From: an uncultured Sinobacteraceae bacterium
Lineage (GTDB): Bacteria; Pseudomonadota; Gammaproteobacteria; Nevskiales; Nevskiaceae
Length of the DNA: 64,000 bases
Reading direction: 5' to 3'
Assembly (NCBI GenBank): GCA_903822975.1
Contig: CAIJRD010000002.1
Location: 682,001 to 746,000, forward strand
Shown here: positions 36,990 through 44,582 of the stretch, in pieces
How positions within the stretch are numbered: position 1 is the first letter of the stretch
How the letters are laid out: every line of letters starts with the position of its first letter
The notes under the pieces: model-generated
Seen by the model: only the letters and a program-made list of their open reading frames with translations
The model's database searches: none
What the model was told of the DNA's origin: nothing
Translations under genes and position numbers: made by a program

Positions 36990-37700
36990 ATGAGCGATAG
37001 TGCGAACCAGCCGAACAATGGAAAAGGCAGCGTGTCTGAACAACTCGGTTTGCTCATCAAGCTACTGACCTTCGTCTCCACTTCTGCGATTGCTGTAGTT
37101 GGCTATCAACTGAAGCTCCAGACCGAAAGCCGCGAAGGACGCCAATACGCTTTGGATACGCTAATCAAAGTCACCACGTTGACCACTTCTGGAGATCTTT
37201 CGGCACAGCGCGCTGGCCTGCTGCTCATCGACAAACTCGATGACGATGACTTTTTACTCGCGTTCAGCCCTGGATTCGCGACAGACCCCCATTTTAAAAA
37301 GGTTGTGACAAAGCTCAGGGACCAGATCTACGCTCAACGCGTCTCGGCCACACAAGTTCAACAACCGCAAAAAGAAGACACCGGCGCGGCCCCAACTAAG
37401 GCGCCCGCAACTGAGGATGGACACGGTTGGGTCTACATCGGCGAGTACAACCCAGCCGCGCGAAAGTGGAATACAAAGTATTTGGATCCGATTAGCGACC
37501 AGGACACACCAAACTCCCTAGTTGGCAGGGACAACCTAAAGGTGAGCAGTCTGACCGGCGATCTCAATGTGCGCACCGGACCAGCAACTGAAACCTATAT
37601 CGCGCCGGTTTCAAGGGTCCTTTCCACCGGAGAACACGTGGAGATCGTCAAGGTTGTGCCATCGGGCCGCGCCCCACAGTATTGGGGCCTGCTGAAGTAG
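36990..37700 (+). CDS. Membrane-anchored protein with SH3-like C-terminus
   Basis: 236 residues from ATG 36990, with AGGAG eight bases upstream. One hydrophobic segment near residues 25-45 (LIKLLTFVSTSAIAVVGYQ), a helical middle, a Pro/Ala/Thr linker near 125-145, then an SH3b-like domain: GWVYIGEYN, then LNVRTGPATE and LSTGEHVEIVKVV, the usual bacterial SH3 sequence. SH3b domains bind peptidoglycan or proteins, so this is likely a periplasmic-facing sensor or adaptor. The end at 37700 may be premature: another frame continues with PVAYENVYVNMRAFG just past the stop, so a frameshift is possible. No operon partner. Confidence 0.65.
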   Translation: MSDSANQPNNGKGSVSEQLGLLIKLLTFVSTSAIAVVGYQLKLQTESREGRQYALDTLIKVTTLTTSGDLSAQRAGLLLIDKLDDDDFLLAFSPGFATDPHFKKVVTKLRDQIYAQRVSATQVQQPQKEDTGAAPTKAPATEDGHGWVYIGEYNPAARKWNTKYLDPISDQDTPNSLVGRDNLKVSSLTGDLNVRTGPATETYIAPVSRVLSTGEHVEIVKVVPSGRAPQYWGLLK

Positions 37701-37999
37701 ACCATGCACCCGTCGCCTATGAGAACGTCTACGTCAACATGCGAGCGTTCGGCTTTGGCAAGACCGGCCACTTCAACCTGCATCTGGCTACAAACAGTCG
37801 GCGGCTAATAGCTCGACATCCATCGACCCAACCAGCTTTAGCCAACGGACATTACCTGACTTAGTTATCCGCGAAACTCCGCCATCGGTAATTAGCGCTG
37901 CAATCTTGCGCTGAGGAATTGAAGTTGGAACTATCAGTACGAACAAGGCAGTTGACCCAAGCTTCCCCCCACGCATGGCGCAATCATTCGGTCTCGGTC
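37701..37999. other. Gap with possible frameshifted tail
   Basis: Open frames are short. The first 110 bases may encode the shifted tail of the SH3 protein. No RNA gene or repeat was seen. Confidence 0.3.
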
Positions 38000-38186
38000 A
38001 TGAAAACAGCGGACTTTCCGATTGCGGCACAGAAGGTGGACTCAGCAGATGCGCTCTACCGTGCACTGGTCGGTGAAGATCGTCCTGGCAAGTATTTCTA
38101 CCGGGGTCAGACGCGGCGCCATCCGGCCCATCGGTTCCATTCGTACAGTACCGATCTGCATGTTGAATGGCTTTACCCAAATGACC
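38000..38186 (+). pseudogene. Truncated FRG-domain gene
   Basis: From ATG 38000 the sequence MKTADFPIAAQKVDSADAL leads to KYFYRGQTRRHPA, the F-R-G motif of the FRG domain found in many defence-linked proteins. After about 62 codons the frame runs straight into the right copy of the long repeat at 38187 and soon stops. The rest of the domain is missing, so the gene is dead. Confidence 0.7.
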
Positions 38187-38344
38187 GTTGCTGCCGGTTT
38201 CAGAGTTACCAGTTCATTTGGACTTTACCGATACACGTTTGACCAACTTGGGCGCTATTGAACGCTTAACCGCACTGTGTTTAATATAAATTTCGCTGGT
38301 CAGCCGCTCTTTCGGCAGAGTGATCAATCCGCAATCGGCAGCAA
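38187..38344. repeat. Right copy of the long direct repeat
   Basis: 158 bases matching 26588-26773 in the same orientation, with two heptamers instead of six. The FRG gene is cut at its left border and the antitoxin gene at its right border, so it marks an insertion or recombination junction. Confidence 0.9.
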
Positions 38345-38543
38345 TACTCAAATACGCAAACTGGGCTGGAACGGGCCCCAGTCGAATGAGCCGTTTACCT
38401 TGCCTGCTGAATCACCGCAGCGAATGGAGCGTCTGTGCCTTCGAGCAGTGGCAGAGGGCGCAATTTCTGAACCCAAGGCGGCACAGCTTCTCAACATAAG
38501 CGTGCGAGCGCTCGATCGTCGTCTAATGGCGCAGATGGCATAA
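38345..38543 (+). pseudogene. C-terminal fragment of the PIN partner (antitoxin-like)
   Basis: The frame ending at 38543 contains RMERLCLRAVAEGAISEPKAAQLLNIS and similar, the usual C-terminal helix-turn-helix-like end of the metallopeptidase or regulator that precedes PIN-domain genes of this kind. Everything upstream is replaced by the long repeat, so the N-terminal four fifths are missing. Four bases separate it from the PIN gene. Confidence 0.65.
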
Positions 38544-38547
38544 CTGC

Positions 38548-39036
38548 GTGATCATCCTCGTCTCAGACACTTCGATTCTGATCGATCTCGAGCGAGGCGA
38601 TTTGCTGAACGCTGCATTCTCCTGCGGGCTCACGATGGTGGTCCCGGACTTGCTCTACGAGCGTGAAATCGAGCAGAACAATGGGGCCTATCTACGTGCA
38701 CTCGGCCTCGTCGTTATTTCACTCACATCGGAGGAAGTTGAGCTGGCCCAAATGCTCAGTACTGAGCATAAGCGCCTCTCGCTACCTGATTGCTTCGCTC
38801 TGAGTTGTGCAAAGCGGGAAAACCACGCATTAGTGACCGGCGATGCGCTGCTGCGCAAAGTTGCTCAGGCACAACAGGTAGAGGTCTTTGGGCTGCTGTG
38901 GATGCTTGATCGAATGCGTGACCTTCGGCCTGAGAACGCAGCTGAGCTTTTTGACGGTCTTACACGAAGAACGGCTCACCCAAGGTGCCGACTACCACGC
39001 GAGCAAATTCAACTTCGTCTCGAGAAGTGGCAATGA
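38548..39036 (+). CDS. PIN-domain toxin-like RNase
   Basis: 162 residues from GTG 38548. PIN features: first acidic residue in LVSDTSILIDLERG, then LSLPDCFALSCAKRE and VTGDALLRKVA, giving the Asp cluster that binds metal. It would cut RNA, as VapC-like toxins do. Its partner gene is truncated, so expression should be harmful unless the fragment still suppresses it or another antitoxin exists. All PIN acidic residues are present. The C-terminal 25 residues are basic. Confidence 0.8.
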   Translation: MIILVSDTSILIDLERGDLLNAAFSCGLTMVVPDLLYEREIEQNNGAYLRALGLVVISLTSEEVELAQMLSTEHKRLSLPDCFALSCAKRENHALVTGDALLRKVAQAQQVEVFGLLWMLDRMRDLRPENAAELFDGLTRRTAHPRCRLPREQIQLRLEKWQ

Positions 39037-39234
39037 CAAACGTCTTCCTTAAGCCACTAGGAGGTCGGGCGCGTAGCGTCCGAGACGTACGAGACCATTG
39101 CTCTTTAAAATAAAAGTCTTTGCGCGTGAGGACATTTTTTACAAGACGACTTTGCGTTTATGCACCAACTTAACGCGAACGACCGTTTGGAACCGCGCGC
39201 GCATTTTCTCTGGCACCACAATCGAGGCATCCAA
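39037..39234. other. Gap after the PIN gene
   Basis: About 200 bases with no supported gene, between convergent genes. No hairpin with a T run was found. Confidence 0.3.
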
Positions 39235-40296
39235 TCAACGATCAATCTCATCCGAATATTTAGTCCGGCGTTGTTCAGCACTTTTATTGATCTGATCAAC
39301 AATCGAGCGCTTAATAATGTGGCGCCGCGTCGCCAGCACAGGCATCTCGGATACAAAGGCTCGAATGTCATTGGCAAGCGTCCGTTCATCTGGATCGGAA
39401 CTGCTATCCAGAACCTTTGCAACTTTGAGGTAGCTGCCTCGAACTTGCCTTTGCCGAGATCGGATCGGGTCTTCCCAGGGCTTGGCTTGCGCGGCACCAG
39501 GATTTAGTAATTCGACGAATGCTTCGTCGATCGCTTTCCGATCCACCGCGATCGGAACGGGTATTACGCCTTGCGCTTTAGCGACATCTGCTCTCTCGCG
39601 CATGTGGAAGATTTCCTGCTTGATCGGCTTTAACATCACACCCCGTGCACGGCGCGGTGTGGCACTTGCTTCGACCCCCTGAGCGCGCAGTGCTTCGGCA
39701 AATCCTTCGCGCCATTGCTGGAGATCCGCCTTTCTGGGATTCAGCCGGCGGCGATCGTGACCGCGCATACAGACCGTCAGGTGCACATGGGCGTGTTTCT
39801 CATCGCGATGATCGACGTAGACATAATCATGCTTGCCGCGAAAGGTCTTGTCGGCAAACTGAGCGGCGGCCTTGAGCACGGCATCGCGATTCGTGCCGGC
39901 CGGCATGGACAACACTAGGTTCACGGTGTCGCGTTGGTTCATCCGGGTACGGCTGCTCCCGATTGACCATTTAGTCGCCAGTGCCTCTAATTCCTTCATG
40001 CCCTTCAGCAGACGGCCATCCGAGGATTCGACCGCCAGCTCGCCATTGCGGGAGATATAGCTGAGATGGCCTTTGATCCCGGTTTTGTGTTTCCCGAAGC
40101 CCGTGATCTTTACCATGACCTCCGGTCTTTTCCTGACCATAGCGGCAAATCGGCGAAGACTGCCCTGACCCGACGCGTCCGGCCTTGCACCCTTCGATGA
40201 TCGGCTGCCATCCGTTGGGCCGGCGCGCCCTCGACGACGGATCGGCGGACGCATGGCATCGCCAATCATGCCCGCGACAATTGGAAAGCGTCTCAT
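39235..40296 (-). CDS. mobA: MobA-type relaxase
   Basis: About 353 residues from ATG 40296 (a GTG three bases earlier is possible; the basic first 55 residues may not all be translated). The relaxase core shows MVKITGFGKHKTGIKGHLSYISRNG, a Tyr-containing N-terminus, and motif III HAHVHLTVCMRG with the His triad for metal binding. This nicks oriT and pilots single-stranded DNA in conjugative transfer. It lies directly after mobC in a leftward pair. The C-terminal part is basic and helical, without primase or helicase domains, as in small mobilisable elements. A candidate nic site lies upstream of mobC. Confidence 0.85.
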   Translation of the reverse strand: MRRFPIVAGMIGDAMRPPIRRRGRAGPTDGSRSSKGARPDASGQGSLRRFAAMVRKRPEVMVKITGFGKHKTGIKGHLSYISRNGELAVESSDGRLLKGMKELEALATKWSIGSSRTRMNQRDTVNLVLSMPAGTNRDAVLKAAAQFADKTFRGKHDYVYVDHRDEKHAHVHLTVCMRGHDRRRLNPRKADLQQWREGFAEALRAQGVEASATPRRARGVMLKPIKQEIFHMRERADVAKAQGVIPVPIAVDRKAIDEAFVELLNPGAAQAKPWEDPIRSRQRQVRGSYLKVAKVLDSSSDPDERTLANDIRAFVSEMPVLATRRHIIKRSIVDQINKSAEQRRTKYSDEIDR

Positions 40297-40300
40297 CACG

Positions 40301-40933
40301 CTATCCCCAGCGCTCCTCGGACGCTTTCACGGTGAGGTCGATCGCTTCGCGTTGCCTGCGTGTTACTGCGATGCAGCGTGTGAGGGTTTCCAATAAGCCG
40401 TCAGGCGGTGTGGCAATCTCATTGAGTCGCCGTGCGATCTGGTTGAGGTTGGTTCCGACGGCGTTGAGTTCGCGAACGGCGGCACGCAGCTCGATGAGCT
40501 CGACTTCGAGGAGCTGGGGCTGTTTAAGGACGGCGGCGCGCCAGGCCCGGCTGATGAATCCCAGGCGGCTCGATCCGTAGGCTTTGGCGTACTCGGACAG
40601 CCGATCGTATTCGTCTGGTGAGAGGCGTAAAGACAGCTTTTTTGTTTTTGGCTGAAAGCGTGCTTTGGGTTTGGGAACATCAACGGTGACAAGCTGTACC
40701 CCCTTGCGGTCCGCCTCCGCAGGCGAGGCGGGCAAACGATCGAGCAACGCTCGAATGACGACCGATCGTGTGGTGTTGCGGGTCCGTGCAAAGTGGGCAA
40801 GGCGCGCACTTTGAATCACGCTAATCCGTTGTTCCAGACGAACGGTGTTGCGACCTCCGGCATTGCTGATGAGGCCCTTGTTTTGAGCCCCAGTGTCGGT
40901 CGCGATCTGTGCGTCTGTTTTCATGCCGATCAC
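40301..40933 (-). CDS. mobC: MobC-like relaxosome protein
   Basis: 210 residues from GTG 40933 (ATG 40924 also possible). An N-terminal ribbon-helix-helix-like part (KKLSLRLSPDEYDRLSEYAKAYG) is followed by the MobC signature ELNAVGTNLNQIARRLNE near residue 160. MobC binds near nic and helps the relaxase open the DNA. It is the first gene of the leftward mob pair; its stop is four bases from the relaxase start. The region upstream (40934-41230) has the features of a transfer origin. Confidence 0.85.
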   Translation of the reverse strand: MIGMKTDAQIATDTGAQNKGLISNAGGRNTVRLEQRISVIQSARLAHFARTRNTTRSVVIRALLDRLPASPAEADRKGVQLVTVDVPKPKARFQPKTKKLSLRLSPDEYDRLSEYAKAYGSSRLGFISRAWRAAVLKQPQLLEVELIELRAAVRELNAVGTNLNQIARRLNEIATPPDGLLETLTRCIAVTRRQREAIDLTVKASEERWG

Positions 40934-41092
40934 ATTTCAGCATTGAGCCATGACGGCGTCACTAGCATTTCTACTAGTCGCGAGACCGGGCGGATCGTTA
41001 TCTCTTCTCGACTGTGAGCGAGCGCGTCGATCCTCGATTCATTAGGTAATCAGTAGGCAGAGAACCATCAGGCTATGAATAATTGACGTACA

Positions 41093-41125
41093 TCACACCG
41101 GCGGAACGCCTATCCTGCGTTTCGC
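41093..41125. other. Candidate oriT nic region
   Basis: TATCCTGC at 41111-41118 matches the nic consensus of IncP/MOBP-type origins (YATCCTG then Y). A short inverted repeat, GGCG/CGCC, lies directly before it, as expected. It is 160-180 bases upstream of mobC. The cut site is inferred, not shown. Confidence 0.55.
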
Positions 41126-41149
41126 TTCCTCCGTATGTTTCTGATCTTG

Positions 41150-41171
41150 AAAGTTTCTCATGAGAAACTTT
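41150..41171. promoter_or_regulatory. 22-bp perfect palindrome, candidate parS
   Basis: AAAGTTTCTCA followed by its exact complement TGAGAAACTTT. The GTTTC...GAAAC core resembles parS sites bound by ParB. It lies 60 bases past the parB stop. Only one copy was seen. Confidence 0.5.
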
Positions 41172-41230
41172 TTGGCTGCTCGGCGAGCGTTATTTTTAAC
41201 GGTATTTGCCGAACACTATTTTTGATTTCG

Positions 41231-42367
41231 TCAGTTTCTTTCGGTGAGCCGAACGATCTTCACTTCACCCAATGAAACAAAGGTGGAATCGTCTTCTCCG
41301 GCGAATTTCACGAAACCGAAACCCGTTGGTCCGGTTATATCCAGACGCATTACGCCTTCCCTGCCCTTCATACTGACCACTACGACCGGTTCGGTAATCG
41401 AGTACGTTCGATTCACTATTTTTGGCTCATTCCCGATAACACTGGGATTGCTCGTTCCTAGTGGGCTGGTCTGCTGCTCGCCCGGTTTGTCGATGACGAT
41501 GCTTTCCGCCTGTTCCAGGCGTGCCGCCCTAGAGGTTTTGGCCGTGTAATGCGTAACCGTACTTCTACTGCTTGCCGTCACCTGACTCTGCGATGCCGCA
41601 GATGCGTTGTCCGATGAAACAATCAACTGCTGGAACTCTTTAAAGGCTCCGCGTGAAATATGGCCGGTGGTGCTTCCGATAAATGTCGCAACCTGTTCCG
41701 GATCTTTCTTTGCTGCGGCACCCATTTCGTAGAGCGTGTTGTAGTCAGGGATATCGCCCGCAGTTGCTCGTACCTTGATGTCCTCTGGTAGGTCATTCAG
41801 TGCGTTGTACCGGCTCACCCAGCTTTTATGATGGCCGAGCCGCTTGGCAATGTTTGCGGCCTTCTCACCTTTTGCCAGCTCGCTACCGACGAAGTCAGCG
41901 ATTTCCATAGGCGCGAAATCATCACGCTGAATATTTTCAACGACCTGGGCATATCGATCGTGATCGTCGTCGATGAAGGCGGGGATTTCGGTTAGGCCGG
42001 CGGCAATGGCGGCACGGCGGCGGCGAGCTCCGAAGTTGATGCGGTAATTGCCCTGCTTATCGGGTGATCGGACGCTGATCGGACTCTGGATGCCGTGGAT
42101 GGCGATGCTGTCGGCGAGGGTCTGCAGGGTTTCTGAATCGAATTGCTTGCGGGGCTGGTCGGGATCTTCGATCACTTTGTCGAGTGATAGCGTCAGTGGC
42201 TTGCCGATGAGTTGAGCGTGCGCATCCGATGCTTCCAGCATGCCGATGGCTTCATCCAGTCCGGTCAGGTCGAGGCCTTGAATCGTCAGGGAACTTTTGT
42301 TTGTGGCGTTGTGAGTGGGATTTCTGGGATGTGTGGCGGGTGCTGCATTGGGGTTGTACTTGGTCAT
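41231..42367 (-). CDS. parB: ParB-type partition protein
   Basis: 378 residues. Central ParB core: LSLDKVIEDPDQPRKQFD, then LADSIAIHGIQSPISVR, FGARRRRAAIAAG and QVVENIQRDDF, followed by the HTH segment (ANIAKRLGHHKSWVSRYN) that binds parS. The N-terminal 50 residues are Asn/Thr-rich and the last 120 residues form a separate beta-rich domain ending in FVSLGEVKIVRL, longer than plain ParB. Its start overlaps the parA stop (ATGA). With ParA it would segregate a plasmid or stabilise an integrated element. Confidence 0.9.
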   Translation of the reverse strand: MTKYNPNAAPATHPRNPTHNATNKSSLTIQGLDLTGLDEAIGMLEASDAHAQLIGKPLTLSLDKVIEDPDQPRKQFDSETLQTLADSIAIHGIQSPISVRSPDKQGNYRINFGARRRRAAIAAGLTEIPAFIDDDHDRYAQVVENIQRDDFAPMEIADFVGSELAKGEKAANIAKRLGHHKSWVSRYNALNDLPEDIKVRATAGDIPDYNTLYEMGAAAKKDPEQVATFIGSTTGHISRGAFKEFQQLIVSSDNASAASQSQVTASSRSTVTHYTAKTSRAARLEQAESIVIDKPGEQQTSPLGTSNPSVIGNEPKIVNRTYSITEPVVVVSMKGREGVMRLDITGPTGFGFVKFAGEDDSTFVSLGEVKIVRLTERN

Positions 42368-43110
42368 TGGGATTCACTTCTCTGAATGACGAGGTCGAGG
42401 ACGGCCTTAAATTCCTTGCCGGCATCGCGTGCGGAGGACTTGTCGAGGCGCCAGACGGGGACACCGAGGTTTAAGGCTTCGCTGATGGCGGAGCGCATGG
42501 GGATCTTCGCCGGTACGATGTAGCTGGCGTATTTCGGTAGCAGTTCCTTCAGCGCGAGCTTCTGTGCGGGGCTGACAGCGCTATAGCGATTGGGCAGCAT
42601 GCCGAGAAATTTCAGTCCGGGGTTGTACTTCTGTTTGATGCCTTGAAACGCTTTGATCATGCTGGTGATGCCATCGATGGAGTAGCCCTCAAGTTCGATC
42701 GGCGACAGGACAAAGTTTCCGGCGATGAGGGCTGCAGTCATGCGCAGGCCGAAGGTGGGGGCGGTGTCGATGACGCAGTAGTCGAATTGCGGAGCTAGGG
42801 CTGCGAGCTGCGAGTGGAACGTGGCGATGACTTTGTTTTCAGCGCGCTCGACCTGAGTCAGGCCGGCGTCGGCTTCAATCAAGGTGAGTCCACTTTTCGA
42901 TTGGGCGATCGACAATGGCTCTGCGTTGAACAGTTGCGAGGCAGTGATTCCGCTCTTGTGAGCGCTGAGCGTTTTGCTGCCGTTGGCCTGCGGGTCAAGG
43001 TCGACGTGAAGAACCTTGTAACCGCGCTCGTGTAGGAAAAACGTTAAGTGGCAGGCGATCGCGGTCTTTCCTACCCCGCCCTTTTGATTGGCGATGACGA
43101 AAGTTTTCAT
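42364..43110 (-). CDS. parA: ParA-type partition ATPase
   Basis: 248 residues. Deviant Walker A QKGGVGKTA at residues 9-17, then HVDLDPQAN and the later VIDTAPTFG, all ParA/MinD family hallmarks. AAGGAGG lies ten bases upstream of the ATG. It binds DNA in the ATP state and positions the ParB-bound element. First gene of the leftward partition operon, with parB overlapping by four bases. Together with mobA, mobC and the origin-like sites it shows that this part of the island came from a mobilisable replicon; no replication initiator gene remains. Confidence 0.92.
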   Translation of the reverse strand: MKTFVIANQKGGVGKTAIACHLTFFLHERGYKVLHVDLDPQANGSKTLSAHKSGITASQLFNAEPLSIAQSKSGLTLIEADAGLTQVERAENKVIATFHSQLAALAPQFDYCVIDTAPTFGLRMTAALIAGNFVLSPIELEGYSIDGITSMIKAFQGIKQKYNPGLKFLGMLPNRYSAVSPAQKLALKELLPKYASYIVPAKIPMRSAISEALNLGVPVWRLDKSSARDAGKEFKAVLDLVIQRSESQ

Positions 43111-43125
43111 CCAGCAGCATCCTCC

Positions 43126-43338
43126 TTATTCGAGGACTTTGCTGAGAATGGCATGCTCGTTCCGCGTCGCGAGCGCGAGAATTGCTCCTCCGCGTTGCGG
43201 CTCGTCGGGGTTCACATCAGGCTTTCGCTTTCTTGTTCCTACAGGTCGATGGCGCGACGCAGCTTTTGGAGCCAGCATTGTTTTTGTCTGCTGGGCGATG
43301 TACGAGGAGGGATTTGTGCGCTCTAAGCAGCGCGTCAC
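43126..43338 (-). CDS. Possible small basic protein before parA
   Basis: 70 residues from a GTG at 43338, ending just before the parA ribosome site, so translation could lead into parA. Arg/Lys-rich middle (RHRPVGTRKRKPD). No family. Position is the main support. Confidence 0.35.
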   Translation of the reverse strand: MTRCLERTNPSSYIAQQTKTMLAPKAASRHRPVGTRKRKPDVNPDEPQRGGAILALATRNEHAILSKVLE

Positions 43339-43367
43339 GCTGGGGAAGTAACACCGGAGCCAAAAAG

Positions 43368-43399
43368 AAAAAGCCCGCCATGTAGCGCGGGCTTTTTTT
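43368..43399. terminator. Strong bidirectional terminator
   Basis: AAAAAGCCCGC and GCGGGCTTTTTTT are perfect arms around an eight-base loop. The T run is on the plus strand and the A run gives a T run on the minus strand, so it can stop transcription from both sides. It separates the partition operon from the small leftward genes to the right. Confidence 0.88.
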
Positions 43400-43467
43400 G
43401 ACGCTGTTACTTCAACATTTGATATGCCGAAACTAAAGCCGTAATCAACATCGCAAGTTTCGCCAAA

Positions 43468-43650
43468 TCAATGCTTACAACAAGCTTCTCTACCTTGAAC
43501 TTCATTGCCGACTTCCTTTGGGCCCCGGCCGTAAGCGCCAACGGCAGGGAGGAATAAGGCGCTCGGGTCTATATGGGTGTCTTCGGGTCGTACGACCAAT
43601 GGCTTGTGGCGCTTAAATACGACTATATAGCCACGCATACTGTCTTTCAA
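43468..43650 (-). CDS. Small hypothetical protein
   Basis: 60 residues. Its ATG overlaps the stop of the 68-aa gene (ATGA). The sequence MKDSMRGYIVVFKRHKPLVV then PEDTHIDPS has no recognised domain. The overlap with the upstream small gene, itself overlapping the integrase stub, suggests a three-gene relic of an integrase operon. Confidence 0.45.
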   Translation of the reverse strand: MKDSMRGYIVVFKRHKPLVVRPEDTHIDPSALFLPAVGAYGRGPKEVGNEVQGREACCKH

Positions 43651-43853
43651 GAGGACTTGCTGGGCTCTCGGATATATTCATTGGAGGGCTGACCGTGAGC
43701 CTTCAACCGCTGCTTCCAGTCGGCAAGAACGGCAGCGCTGTCTGTCCAAAGACTGACGTGGCGTAGGTCAGAGTTAAGTACAACGTCGACCGCTGGCACA
43801 TCCGGAAACAGGTGCAGGTATTGCTTTAAAAACGACAGCTCGTAGTTCTTCAT
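43647..43853 (-). CDS. Small hypothetical protein overlapping an integrase stub
   Basis: 68 residues. The ATG at 43853 overlaps the stop of the integrase fragment by four bases (ATGA). Mostly helical start (MKNYELSFLKQYLHLFPDV), Trp-containing middle. Unknown family; the tight coupling to both neighbours argues that it is real. Confidence 0.5.
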   Translation of the reverse strand: MKNYELSFLKQYLHLFPDVPAVDVVLNSDLRHVSLWTDSAAVLADWKQRLKAHGQPSNEYIREPSKSS

Positions 43854-43978
43854 TTTTGCTCGATGGCTGGCGGTGCTTCGTTGAGAAGCTTACTGATCTC
43901 TGCCCGGCGCGGCGCAACGTAGCGGCGAAGGAGGCGGATGTCCTGGTGGCCGGTGATTGTGAGCAATCGAGCTGAGTT
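43850..43978 (-). pseudogene. Tyrosine recombinase C-terminal stub
   Basis: About 42 codons ending at 43850 read LLTITGHQDIRLLRRYVAPRR, the C-terminal end of an integrase with the catalytic Tyr in RRYVAP. Upstream the frame breaks near 43978, so only the last helices remain. It is unrelated in sequence to the integrase at 291-1381 and probably belonged to the mobilisable element. Confidence 0.7.
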
Positions 43979-44107
43979 GAGCGGCTTTGGTCATGTTCAA
44001 CTTGAGCATGACCAGGCGGGTAAATATTGAGCTTTATCCGATGCATAAGGTCGGCTGCAATGCTCATCGGCACGTGATAAATAGTTAACCGATCTGCGCA
44101 AAATGCT

Positions 44108-44542
44108 GTGATTGCTCACAGCTCAAAGGGCGAGAGAAATAATTGGGGATACCAGGATGGGCCAGGTCGAACAGCCGCCGATCGCGCGGCAAGGGTCGAG
44201 CTTGTGGATGCGCTGACCACCGGGACGGTGGTGGGCGCCATTGCCATTGCCATTGCCATGTTGGCTCTGGCCGGCAGTATGCGCCGGCCGAAAGAGCGAA
44301 CATTCCGATGCGGCGGCTGCGCGGCCGTCACCCCCCACTCGGCGCGCACGATCGAGGCTTGGCGGGCCTGTAGAACAAAGTCTTTCTGCAGCTCCTGTCA
44401 CGGCCCATGGCTAAAGTCCCAGCCGCCCACGCCTCGTTTGAGCGCGACCACGGCCGGCGGTCGCGGCTCGGGGTGCCTGGGAATGTTTCTGGGCCTCGTG
44501 TTGATTCCCGTAGCGATAGCCGCCATGTGGCTATACGCATGA
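44108..44542 (+). CDS. Zinc-ribbon membrane protein
   Basis: Up to 144 residues; the GTG at 44108 is uncertain and a later start is possible. Two hydrophobic segments (VVGAIAIAIAMLALAGS near 40-60; FLGLVLIPVAIAAMWLYA at the end) flank a cytosolic domain with RCGGC and CSSCHGPW, a four-Cys zinc ribbon. It lies 34 bases before the mcrB-like gene on the same strand. It could be an unrelated small gene or an accessory of the McrBC system. Family not recognised. Confidence 0.5.
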   Translation: MIAHSSKGERNNWGYQDGPGRTAADRAARVELVDALTTGTVVGAIAIAIAMLALAGSMRRPKERTFRCGGCAAVTPHSARTIEAWRACRTKSFCSSCHGPWLKSQPPTPRLSATTAGGRGSGCLGMFLGLVLIPVAIAAMWLYA

Positions 44543-44582
44543 AACGAACATTGAAAAATTAAGTACGCTTTCTGGAGTGCCT

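Noticed and set aside
39645-39918. Plus-strand small frames over mobA
   Set aside because: Antisense shadows of the relaxase gene.
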